Part shown: piece by piece, positions 1 through 6,166 of the stretch | How the letters are laid out: every line of letters begins with the position of its first letter | Position numbering within the stretch: position 1 is the first letter of the stretch | Assembly (NCBI GenBank): GCA_903861055.1 | Contig: CAIOSU010000254.1 | Coordinates: 1-9,374 of the forward strand | Reading direction: 5' to 3' | DNA: 9,374 nucleotides | DNA from: an uncultured bacterium | Lineage (GTDB): Bacteria; Bacteroidota; Bacteroidia; Chitinophagales; CAIOSU01 | Program-made: the position numbers and the translations under genes | Notes under the pieces: model-generated | Seen by the model: the letters and a program-made list of their open reading frames with translations, nothing else | Database searches by the model: none | What the model was told of the DNA's origin: nothing

Positions 1-252
1 CAGCAGCAGCAATTTACCCCAGCCGTATTTGATAGTTTATTGGCAAACGTGTTTGCAGAGACTGGCACACTAAGTCCGCCAATTGAGATGGGCATTGATA
101 CTTTGGGCTACCGCGATACCATTATTGGTACGTATTATTTTGTGTTCAAATCGGATATTGACAGCACACCAAGACTCATGTATCGGGCATCATACCTGCT
201 TACCGATAATGACAGCATCATCGATTTCGGATTGCAATCGTTGCTACAGTAA
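1..252 (+). CDS. 3' end of an unidentified protein gene (5' end outside window)
   Basis: An open frame enters from base 1 and runs without interruption to a TAA stop at 250-252, giving the last 83 residues of a protein whose start lies outside the window. It begins with four glutamines coded by the CAG/CAA run at bases 1-12. The visible part is a soluble-looking mix of polar and aromatic residues (a GTYYFVF stretch, then MYRASYLL and a C-terminal GLQSLLQ), with no membrane segment or catalytic motif that I recognise. A TTG at 40 could act as a start but would give only a 70-residue protein, and the open frame upstream argues against it. The gene converges on the minus-strand membrane protein gene and overlaps its last 9 bases. 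I cannot assign a family. Its reality rests on the clean open frame and on the lack of any other gene covering bases 1-243. Confidence 0.7.
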   Translation, partial: QQQQFTPAVFDSLLANVFAETGTLSPPIEMGIDTLGYRDTIIGTYYFVFKSDIDSTPRLMYRASYLLTDNDSIIDFGLQSLLQ

Positions 253-756
253 AAACTTAATAATTACGTTGATAACCACAAGTATCATGATGATGTTGAG
301 GCGTCTGCGTAGCCAAAAGGCTATGGCGTATTGTGCTGTATTTGGTTGAGGTTGTGTTCTTACTATATCCCAGATAAAGGCCATGCTAACGCCCAATGCG
401 GCTAAACCTCGCATTACATTTAGTATATAAACAGCTACCGGAAAAGCTGCGCTAAGGCTAACCATTACTAGTAACAAAGCAGAACTGCCAATAAGCACGC
501 CTAAGCAAAGGCCAGTGGCCATTGCAAAAGCAAAATCAGACTTGGGCAATATAGCCTTTAAGCCCATTAGCCTCATTGGCAACAATACCAAATATGCCAC
601 CAACAATCCTAATAGCCCTATGATAAGCAGTTCGGCGGCAAAAGGCCAGCTCTGAAGTTTGAATAAAACTCCTACTATCAGTGCCATAAAGGAAAACATC
701 TCCAGCGGCCCACTGATTCGGGCAACAAACATGTTGGGTGGTTGAGGTTGGGTCAT
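244..756 (-). CDS. Small multi-pass membrane protein with GldL-like N-terminal motif
   Basis: A 170-residue hydrophobic protein with about five membrane segments, near residues 20-34, 42-60, 77-100, 106-130 and 152-169. The basic stretch WLRRRLN (148-154) before the last segment suggests a cytoplasmic loop. Residues 29-49, with GVLFKLQSWP followed by LLIIGLLG, resemble the N-terminal helical hairpin of the gliding-motility and type IX secretion protein GldL and of the many small Bacteroidota membrane proteins that share this motif. True GldL has two N-terminal membrane helices and a long cytoplasmic tail, and no GldK/M/N genes are present, so this is at most GldL-related and its function is unknown. 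The ATG at 756 lies 17 bases after the stop codon of the FAD enzyme gene, so the two are probably co-transcribed. It ends in TAG at 244-246, inside the convergent gene. Confidence 0.83.
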   Translation of the reverse strand: MTQPQPPNMFVARISGPLEMFSFMALIVGVLFKLQSWPFAAELLIIGLLGLLVAYLVLLPMRLMGLKAILPKSDFAFAMATGLCLGVLIGSSALLLVMVSLSAAFPVAVYILNVMRGLAALGVSMAFIWDIVRTQPQPNTAQYAIAFWLRRRLNIIMILVVINVIIKFLL

Positions 757-775
757 TGGGCCTTTTTTGTGAAGA

Positions 776-2338
776 TTATAAAACTATTCCCATTTGCAAA
801 GCCACTGCCTCTGCGCACCGTTCCCCATCCATAGCGGCCGACATGATGCCGCCTGCATAACCAGCTCCTTCGCCGCAAGGGTATAGACCTTTTAGTTGCG
901 GGTGTTGCAAGGTCTCGTTGCGAGGTATGCGCACAGGGGTGCTGGTGCGGCTCTCTACGCCTACCAACACGGCTTCTTCGGTTACATAGCCGCGCATCTT
1001 TTGCCCAAAAGCTTCTAGCCCCTCACGCAAGCGCAGGTGTACCTCGTTGGGCAATACTTCACGCAAGTCGTAAGACGTTAGTCCAGGAAAATAAGAGCAA
1101 TTGGGTAGGGTAGTGCTTACTTTGTTTCTTATAAAATCGGTAACCCGCTGGGCTGGTGCTTTCAATTGTCCGCCGCCTGCTGCAAAGGCTTTTTGTTCCA
1201 CTTCGGCCTGGTAGTGCATGCCTGCCAAGGGGCCAAAGCGCGCGTATGCTTTAAAGTCGTCGTTGCCTACACTCACCACCATGCCCGAGTTGGCGTAGGG
1301 GTTGTTGCGCTTGCTTGGCGACCAACCATTTACCACCACTTCGCCAGGGCTGGTGCTAGCTGGGGCTATAATACCGCCTGGGCACATGCAAAACGAAAAT
1401 ACTCCCCTGCCCATAGCTTGGTGTACTAAACTGTAGCTAGCGGCTGGCAGCAAATCGCCCCTGATGTCGCATTTATACTGTATACTGTCAATCAGTTCTT
1501 GAGGGTGCTCAATGCGCACGCCTAGGGCAAACGGTTTGGCCTCCACTTCAAGGCCCATGCCGTGAAGCATTTCGAAAATGTCTCGGGCACTGTGGCCAGT
1601 AGCTAAAATCAAGGTACTGGCTAAGTGTTTCTGTCCATCGGTGCAGGCTATGCCAGTTAGTTGTCCGTCTTTATACACTATTTGGGTGAGCTTGGTATTA
1701 AAATACACTTCGCCGCCGCAATCCTCAATATACTGCCGCATGGCACTAATAATTTGCGGTAGCTTGTTGGTGCCAATGTGCGGGTGCGCTTGGTAATTGA
1801 TGGCCGTATCGGCACCGAAACGGGTAAAAATATCCAAGATGCGCTGCACATCGCCGCGCTTGGTGCTGCGCGTGTATAGTTTGCCATCGCTATAAGTACC
1901 AGCACCACCTTCGCCATAGCAATAGTTGCTTTCTGGGTTTACTTCGCCCTGTTTATTGATAGCTGCCAAATCGCGACGACGGTTGCGCACGTCTTTGCCG
2001 CGCTCCAATATCACAGGTTTTAGGCCTAACTCAATCAACCTAATTGCCGCAAACAGTCCGGCAGGGCCTGCACCAGCTATTAATACAGGCTTGGCATTGC
2101 GCACATCAATTACCTCAGGGGTGGTGTAGTTTTCGGGGGTATAAGCTTCATCCACTATTACTTCCACCATCAACTGTATCATTACGTGCCTTGAACGGGC
2201 ATCGATGGATTCACGGATGCGGCGGATACCCGTTATGCGGTTGGGCGCTACTCCCACGGCTTGGGCGCATTTACCTAACACGAGGTGGTCTTGGGCATTT
2301 TCTTGCGGCGTTATCCGCAGTTGTAGTTGCTTTCTCAT
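776..2338 (-). CDS. FAD-dependent dehydrogenase, COG2509-type flavoprotein
   Basis: A 520-residue soluble flavoprotein. A short N-terminal region (1-80) precedes a Rossmann dinucleotide-binding motif at 85-94, VLIAGAGPAG, which fits the GxGxxG rule. The acidic end of the following strand is E112 in VILERG and would contact the FAD ribose. GEGGAGTYSDGKLYTR begins near 142, a second ATG motif (LILATGHS) lies at 243-250, and a C-terminal FAD-closing motif, CGEGAGYAGGI, lies at 488-498. This order is typical of the uncharacterised FAD-dependent dehydrogenases of COG2509, related to the broader HI0933/GidA-like flavoproteins. Length and N-terminus (MRKQLQLRITP) fit a complete protein. The true substrate of this family is not known to me. 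It is the first gene of a likely two-gene unit with the membrane protein downstream, and lies behind the terminator of the efflux operon. Confidence 0.92.
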   Translation of the reverse strand: MRKQLQLRITPQENAQDHLVLGKCAQAVGVAPNRITGIRRIRESIDARSRHVMIQLMVEVIVDEAYTPENYTTPEVIDVRNAKPVLIAGAGPAGLFAAIRLIELGLKPVILERGKDVRNRRRDLAAINKQGEVNPESNYCYGEGGAGTYSDGKLYTRSTKRGDVQRILDIFTRFGADTAINYQAHPHIGTNKLPQIISAMRQYIEDCGGEVYFNTKLTQIVYKDGQLTGIACTDGQKHLASTLILATGHSARDIFEMLHGMGLEVEAKPFALGVRIEHPQELIDSIQYKCDIRGDLLPAASYSLVHQAMGRGVFSFCMCPGGIIAPASTSPGEVVVNGWSPSKRNNPYANSGMVVSVGNDDFKAYARFGPLAGMHYQAEVEQKAFAAGGGQLKAPAQRVTDFIRNKVSTTLPNCSYFPGLTSYDLREVLPNEVHLRLREGLEAFGQKMRGYVTEEAVLVGVESRTSTPVRIPRNETLQHPQLKGLYPCGEGAGYAGGIMSAAMDGERCAEAVALQMGIVL

Positions 2339-2372
2339 TCGGTTAGGTGTTTATCCTAAAACGTTGTTTATA

Positions 2373-2423
2373 AGACACAAGACTCAAGACACAACCTGCC
2401 TACCGGCAGGCAGGGACTCAAGA
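2373..2423. repeat. GC-rich hairpin flanked by short direct repeats
   Basis: The perfect 7-base arms CCTGCCT (2395-2401) and AGGCAGG (2408-2414) enclose a 6-base loop; a second, competing 6-base stem pairs 2395-2400 with 2405-2410. The hairpin is flanked by copies of GACTCAAGA at 2381-2389 and 2415-2423, and AGACACAA occurs twice, at 2373-2380 and 2387-2394. The motif is much more GC-rich than the surrounding spacer. It would lie in the 5' untranslated region of the FAD gene if the promoter proposed nearby is right. I remember similar 'caagactcaag' plus 'cctgcc...ggcagg' blocks between genes in other Bacteroidota genomes, which suggests a dispersed repeat, but this is recollection, not a search. 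There is no T-run, so it is not a good terminator. Confidence 0.6.
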
Positions 2424-2453
2424 AAAAATGTGTAATCTGGTTTTGTTCTTTCG

Positions 2454-2485
2454 CAATAATACTACTTGTTGGCGCAATGCGCAAA
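2454..2485 (-). promoter_or_regulatory. Possible promoter of the FAD dehydrogenase gene
   Basis: On the minus strand a TTTG (2485-2482) is followed after 20 bases by TATTATTG (2461-2454), which matches seven of the eight positions of the Bacteroidota -7 box TAnnTTTG. It would give a leader of roughly 110 bases before the ATG at 2338. The TTTG is the end of the T-run of the upstream operon's terminator, so the two signals overlap. The spacer also holds an 11-base palindrome, GCGCA-A-TGCGC (2472-2482). The position just after a terminator supports a promoter here, but the match is imperfect and in AT-rich DNA could be chance. Confidence 0.33.
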
Positions 2486-2520
2486 AAAATAGAGGTTCGG
2501 GGCCTGCTACCCCGAACCTC
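2483..2520 (-). terminator. Intrinsic terminator of the efflux operon
   Basis: Perfect 11-base arms, GAGGTTCGGGG (2492-2502) and CCCCGAACCTC (2510-2520), enclose a 7-base loop. Read on the minus strand, the stem is followed by TA and then a run of seven T (2489-2483), which is the classic rho-independent layout. It lies about 120 bases after the stop codon of the RND pump gene and is oriented to end that transcript. On the plus strand no T-run follows the stem, so it is unlikely to be bidirectional. Confidence 0.9.
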
Positions 2521-2550
2521 ACACCAACTAACTACCAAAATCGTTATTCA

Positions 2551-2638
2551 ATTTGAAAATTTGGAAATGGGCTAATTTGAGAATTCTCCAAACAACGTTT
2601 CTTCCATTTTCAAATTTTCAAATCGGCTCATTTTCAAA
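2551..2638. repeat. AT-rich inverted repeat touching the RND stop codon
   Basis: Two sets of inverted arms overlap here. Bases 2551-2570 pair with 2604-2623 at 19 of 20 positions. In a shifted register, the 24-base unit at 2560-2583 matches the reverse complement of 2615-2638 at 20 of 24 positions. The unit is built on ATTTGAAAATG-like words. The right-hand copy ends exactly one base before the stop codon of the RND gene (2639-2641), so it lies in the 3' untranslated region of the efflux operon, upstream of its terminator. The transcript could fold into a long, weak A/U-rich stem. I recall TTTGAAAATTTGAAAATG-type words as a common intergenic repeat in Bacteroidota, but did not check this. Confidence 0.72.
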
Positions 2639-5600
2639 TTACTCCTCATCTTCCTCCTCCTCTGGCTCATCAATATATTCCTTCTCTGCTTTGCGTACTT
2701 TGCTAATCAACCAATTGCTGCTAACATCAAAACTTAGGTACATGACAGGTACTATAACAAGGGTAAGGAAGGTTGCAAATGTAAGACCGAAAATAACCGT
2801 CCATGACATGGGCCCCCAGAAGGCTACGTTATCGCCACCGATGTAAATTTGTGGGTCCCAATCGGTAAGTAGGGAAATGAAGTTAATGTTTAACCCTATG
2901 GCTAGCGGTACTAAGCCGAGTATAGTAGTTATAGCGGTAAGCAACACTGGCCTTAGGCGTGTGCGGCCAGCCACAGCTACACAGTTTATTATCTCAGCAA
3001 TTGGCATGCGTTGGTTTCGCAAACCCAACTCCTCTCTGCGGCGTTTGCGCAACAAATCGGCATAGTCCATAAGCACTATGGCGTTGTTTACCACCACACC
3101 AGCCAATGAAATGATACCGATACCGGTCATCAAGATCACTACTTCCATATCGAAAATGGCAATGCCCAATAGCACACCAATAGTACTAAACACTACGGTG
3201 AGCATAATGATTATTGGCGAAGATATGGAATTGAACTGCGCCACTATAATTAGAAACACCAAGCCAAGGGCTATCATAAATGCGGTGCCCAAAAATGCGG
3301 TACTTTTTGCTTGCTCTTCTTGTTCGCCAGTCATTTTTATAGTGTAGCCATCGGGCGCTTTATACGTGGCAAGGGCTGCTTTGTAAGCCTCGTTTATCTC
3401 GTTGGCATTATAGCCTTCTTTCACGTAGCTCCATACGGTAATAACCCTGTCCAAATCTTTACGCTTGATAGCACCATACGATGATGTATATTTAATGGTA
3501 GCCACCGCCGAAATCGGAACCGATACTTGCTTGCCTGTACCAGGATCTCTAAAGCTGATGCGCTGGTTAAGTATGGTAGGCAAATCGTAGCGCACATTTT
3601 CTTGAAAACGCAATATTATTGGGTAGTCGTCTTCACCTTGTTTGAACTTGGAGATTTCCTTACCAAAAAGCGAGGTGCGAATGGCGGTTGCCACCGATGC
3701 CGTAGACAGGCCGTAGCGGCGTGCCGCGGCGCGGTCTACTTCAACCAATAGTTCAGGTTTGCCTTCTTCAAGGTCGGTTTTTAGTTCTTCAACACCCGGT
3801 ACGTTCAACCTATCAAGGTGGTTGCGCAGGTTGTTGGCGGTTTCAATAAGTTTATCGAAGTTTTCGCCGCTAACTTCAATGTTTATTGGCTTGCCTACAG
3901 GCGGGCCATTACGGTCTTTGGCAACAGTAATGGTTACGCCAGGTATATTGCCTAGCCCATCGCTAATGGCCTTCATTACGCTTGATGATGATACGCCTTG
4001 ACGCTTTTCAAAATCTACGAAACTCACCGTTATGCGTGCTTTGTGCGGTGTGCGCCCACCGCTTGGGTCGTCCATAGGGTCGCTGGTACCTTCGCCTACG
4101 TTGGCTATTATGGCGTCTACAATTTCTTTGTAAGCTATGCCTTTAGTTGAGTCTTTCTGTGCTAAAATACTGTCAAGCTTAAACTCAACTATTTCGGCCA
4201 CATCGTTTGTGCGTTCAATATCGGTACCCAGAGGCATCTCAATAAAAACGTTTACATACTTGGGGTTCACCTCCGGAAAAAACGTGGTTTTGGGTGCACG
4301 AATGCCATAAATTACAAACGATAGCACCAACAAGCCAAAAGTACCGAGCAAAAAGAATGCTGGGTTATATCTGCGTAAGGCAAAGCGTATAAGCTTGTCG
4401 TAAGCGTTTTCCAGTTTTACCAATGCATTGTATTGAAACCATGCTGCGGCGGGGCGCAGGGCAAAAGCGTTGACTAGGATTAGCCCAATGAGAATTACCA
4501 AGCCATTGCCCATTGCTTTTGAACCCGTTAAGTAAAAAACAACGGCGAGGGCAACCAAGGCTACTACTGAAATAAGCAAGGCCCGGTAGTTAACTTTTTT
4601 GTTTGGTTCGTCTTTTTTCATCAATACTTTGGTAAGCACTGGGTTGATAACCAACGCTACAAACAAAGAGGCCGATAAGGTAACCATGAGCGTAATGGGC
4701 AGGTATTTCATAAACTCGCCCATAATGTCATCCCAGAAAATAAGGGGCAAGAAAGCAGCTACCGTTGTTGCCGTAGAGGAGATAATTGGCACTGCCACCT
4801 CACCAACACCTTCTTTTGATGCCCTGATAAAGCTCTTGCCTTCTTCTGCCATCATGCGGTAAATGTTTTCTACTACCACAATACCGTTATCAACCAACAT
4901 ACCTAGCGCCAATATGAGCGAGAAAAGCACCATAGTGTTGAGGGTAATATCTAATGCATTGAGCACTATAAAGCCCATAAGCATTGATAAGGGTATGGCA
5001 ATGCCCACAAACATTGCATTGCGCAAGCCCATGAAGAACAAAAGCACGAGTACCACTAGTATTACACCAAAAATAATGCTGTTCTCTAGGTTCAGAAGGC
5101 TATTTCGGGTATCGGTACTTTGGTCGTTGGTCATGGTCACGGTCATGCCCTTAGGAAACCGGTCTTGCTTGGCTTTTTTAATAATCAGATTTATTTTGTC
5201 AACCGCTTCTACCAAGTTTTCACCGCTACGCTTTTTTACATCCAACGATACTACTGGCAAGTGACCCATACGGGCAAAACTCTGAGGGTCTTCGTAAGTG
5301 TAAACAATGGTGGCAATATCCCTCAGGAACACTGCTTGCCCTTCCTTTGATTTTACAATCACGTTGCCAATTTGTTCCATATTGCTAAACTCGCCCACCA
5401 CCCGTATGTTCCGGCGCACCTCATCGGTAAGCAAGTCTCCGCCAGATATGGTTACGTTTTCGGAGCGTATGGCATTTTCAATATCGTTAAAACTGATATC
5501 GAGGGAGTTCATTTTAAATACATCCACTTGTATTTTAACCTCTCTATCAGGCGCACCTTTAATTTCAACTTCCGATATTTCTGGGAGCTTTTCAATCTCA

Positions 5601-6127
5601 TCTTGTAAATATTCGGCGTGGTCTTTAAGCACGTCCATCCTCAGGTTACCAGAGAGGTTTACATTTAAAATGGGGAATTCGGAAAACTCCATCTTAAAGA
5701 TGTTGGGCTCTTGGTCAAGATCGGTCGGTAAATCGCTCTTGGCCTTGTCTGCCGCATCTTTAACGTCTTGCAGTGCCTTATCGGCATCTACATCGGTATT
5801 AAACTCAACAATAATGGTTGAGTAATCTTGAACCGAGGTAGAGGTGATTTTCTTTACCCCTTTCAGGCTTTTCATTTCCTTCTCCAAGTGGCGGGTAATG
5901 AGGTTTTCGATATCTACCGGCGAGTTTCCCGGGTATACAGTACCTACATATACCTTTGGTATTACTATCTCCGGGAAGTTTTCGGGTGGCATGGCCCTGT
6001 AGGCTAAAAGCCCTCCGATAGCAATAAGGAAGGTTAGCAAGAATATGCTCGTTGAGTTATCAACGGCAAAGTTGCTCAGCCCAAAGGTTCTGATTACTTC
6101 TTTTTTCTTTTTGTTGGCAGCGCTCAT
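2639..6127 (-). CDS. RND-family efflux pump, inner membrane permease subunit
   Basis: The 1162-residue proton-driven pump of a tripartite exporter, of the AcrB/HAE-like RND superfamily; it would move small hydrophobic or amphiphilic molecules from the periplasm or membrane to the outer channel. TM1 lies near 26-45, followed by the typical first porter region starting MPPENFPEI. The TM4 motif is LGMLVDNGIVVVEN (408-421) and the TM10 motif is VVVNNAIVLMDYA (1011-1023). TM11 (about 1060-1079) follows RTRLRP, and TM12 is about 1109-1131. D413 matches AcrB D407, but the places of AcrB D408 and K940 hold N414 and N1014. The protein is about 110 residues longer than AcrB: an extra hydrophobic pair lies at about 515-560 between TM6 and TM7, the TM11-TM12 loop is enlarged (1080-1108), and the tail is acidic. 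ATG start at 6127, 39 bases after the fusion protein gene. The substrate is unknown. Confidence 0.97.
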   Translation of the reverse strand: MSAANKKKKEVIRTFGLSNFAVDNSTSIFLLTFLIAIGGLLAYRAMPPENFPEIVIPKVYVGTVYPGNSPVDIENLITRHLEKEMKSLKGVKKITSTSVQDYSTIIVEFNTDVDADKALQDVKDAADKAKSDLPTDLDQEPNIFKMEFSEFPILNVNLSGNLRMDVLKDHAEYLQDEIEKLPEISEVEIKGAPDREVKIQVDVFKMNSLDISFNDIENAIRSENVTISGGDLLTDEVRRNIRVVGEFSNMEQIGNVIVKSKEGQAVFLRDIATIVYTYEDPQSFARMGHLPVVSLDVKKRSGENLVEAVDKINLIIKKAKQDRFPKGMTVTMTNDQSTDTRNSLLNLENSIIFGVILVVLVLLFFMGLRNAMFVGIAIPLSMLMGFIVLNALDITLNTMVLFSLILALGMLVDNGIVVVENIYRMMAEEGKSFIRASKEGVGEVAVPIISSTATTVAAFLPLIFWDDIMGEFMKYLPITLMVTLSASLFVALVINPVLTKVLMKKDEPNKKVNYRALLISVVALVALAVVFYLTGSKAMGNGLVILIGLILVNAFALRPAAAWFQYNALVKLENAYDKLIRFALRRYNPAFFLLGTFGLLVLSFVIYGIRAPKTTFFPEVNPKYVNVFIEMPLGTDIERTNDVAEIVEFKLDSILAQKDSTKGIAYKEIVDAIIANVGEGTSDPMDDPSGGRTPHKARITVSFVDFEKRQGVSSSSVMKAISDGLGNIPGVTITVAKDRNGPPVGKPINIEVSGENFDKLIETANNLRNHLDRLNVPGVEELKTDLEEGKPELLVEVDRAAARRYGLSTASVATAIRTSLFGKEISKFKQGEDDYPIILRFQENVRYDLPTILNQRISFRDPGTGKQVSVPISAVATIKYTSSYGAIKRKDLDRVITVWSYVKEGYNANEINEAYKAALATYKAPDGYTIKMTGEQEEQAKSTAFLGTAFMIALGLVFLIIVAQFNSISSPIIIMLTVVFSTIGVLLGIAIFDMEVVILMTGIGIISLAGVVVNNAIVLMDYADLLRKRRREELGLRNQRMPIAEIINCVAVAGRTRLRPVLLTAITTILGLVPLAIGLNINFISLLTDWDPQIYIGGDNVAFWGPMSWTVIFGLTFATFLTLVIVPVMYLSFDVSSNWLISKVRKAEKEYIDEPEEEEDEE

Positions 6128-6166
6128 GGCTTATGTTGTAAGATGGGGGCTTTGTTACCCACCGTT

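Noticed and set aside
1..12. CAG repeat as a microsatellite or phase-variation tract
   Set aside because: Only four codons (CAG three times, then CAA), in frame and coding for glutamine; cut by the window edge, so no tract length can be judged.
244..756. Annotation of the membrane protein as GldL of the gliding/type IX machinery
   Set aside because: Only the short N-terminal hairpin motif is shared; it has about five membrane segments, lacks GldL's long cytoplasmic tail, and has no GldK, GldM or GldN neighbours.
2044..2435. Plus-strand open frames across the start of the FAD gene and into the spacer
   Set aside because: They are antisense to the conserved N-terminal and Rossmann regions of the flavoprotein, and the proteins show no family features.
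2551..2638. Possible CRISPR array
   Set aside because: Only two repeat units, in inverted orientation, with no regular spacers and no cas genes.
2553..2846. Plus-strand open frame starting in the AT-rich repeat
   Set aside because: It starts in the inverted repeat and continues antisense to the pump's C-terminus; the serine run comes from the complement of the acidic tail codons.
5307..5825. A 172-codon open frame on the plus strand, with another of 133 codons at 4863-5264
   Set aside because: Both lie wholly inside the well-supported RND pump gene on the other strand. Their translations are rich in serine and low in recognisable structure, as expected of antisense shadows.
2639..6127. Reading the pump as a heavy-metal (CusA-type) exporter
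   Set aside because: The single TM4 aspartate recalls CusA, but I see no methionine-rich metal relay and no metal-binding neighbour genes; a TetR regulator also fits organic substrates better. The substrate stays unassigned.
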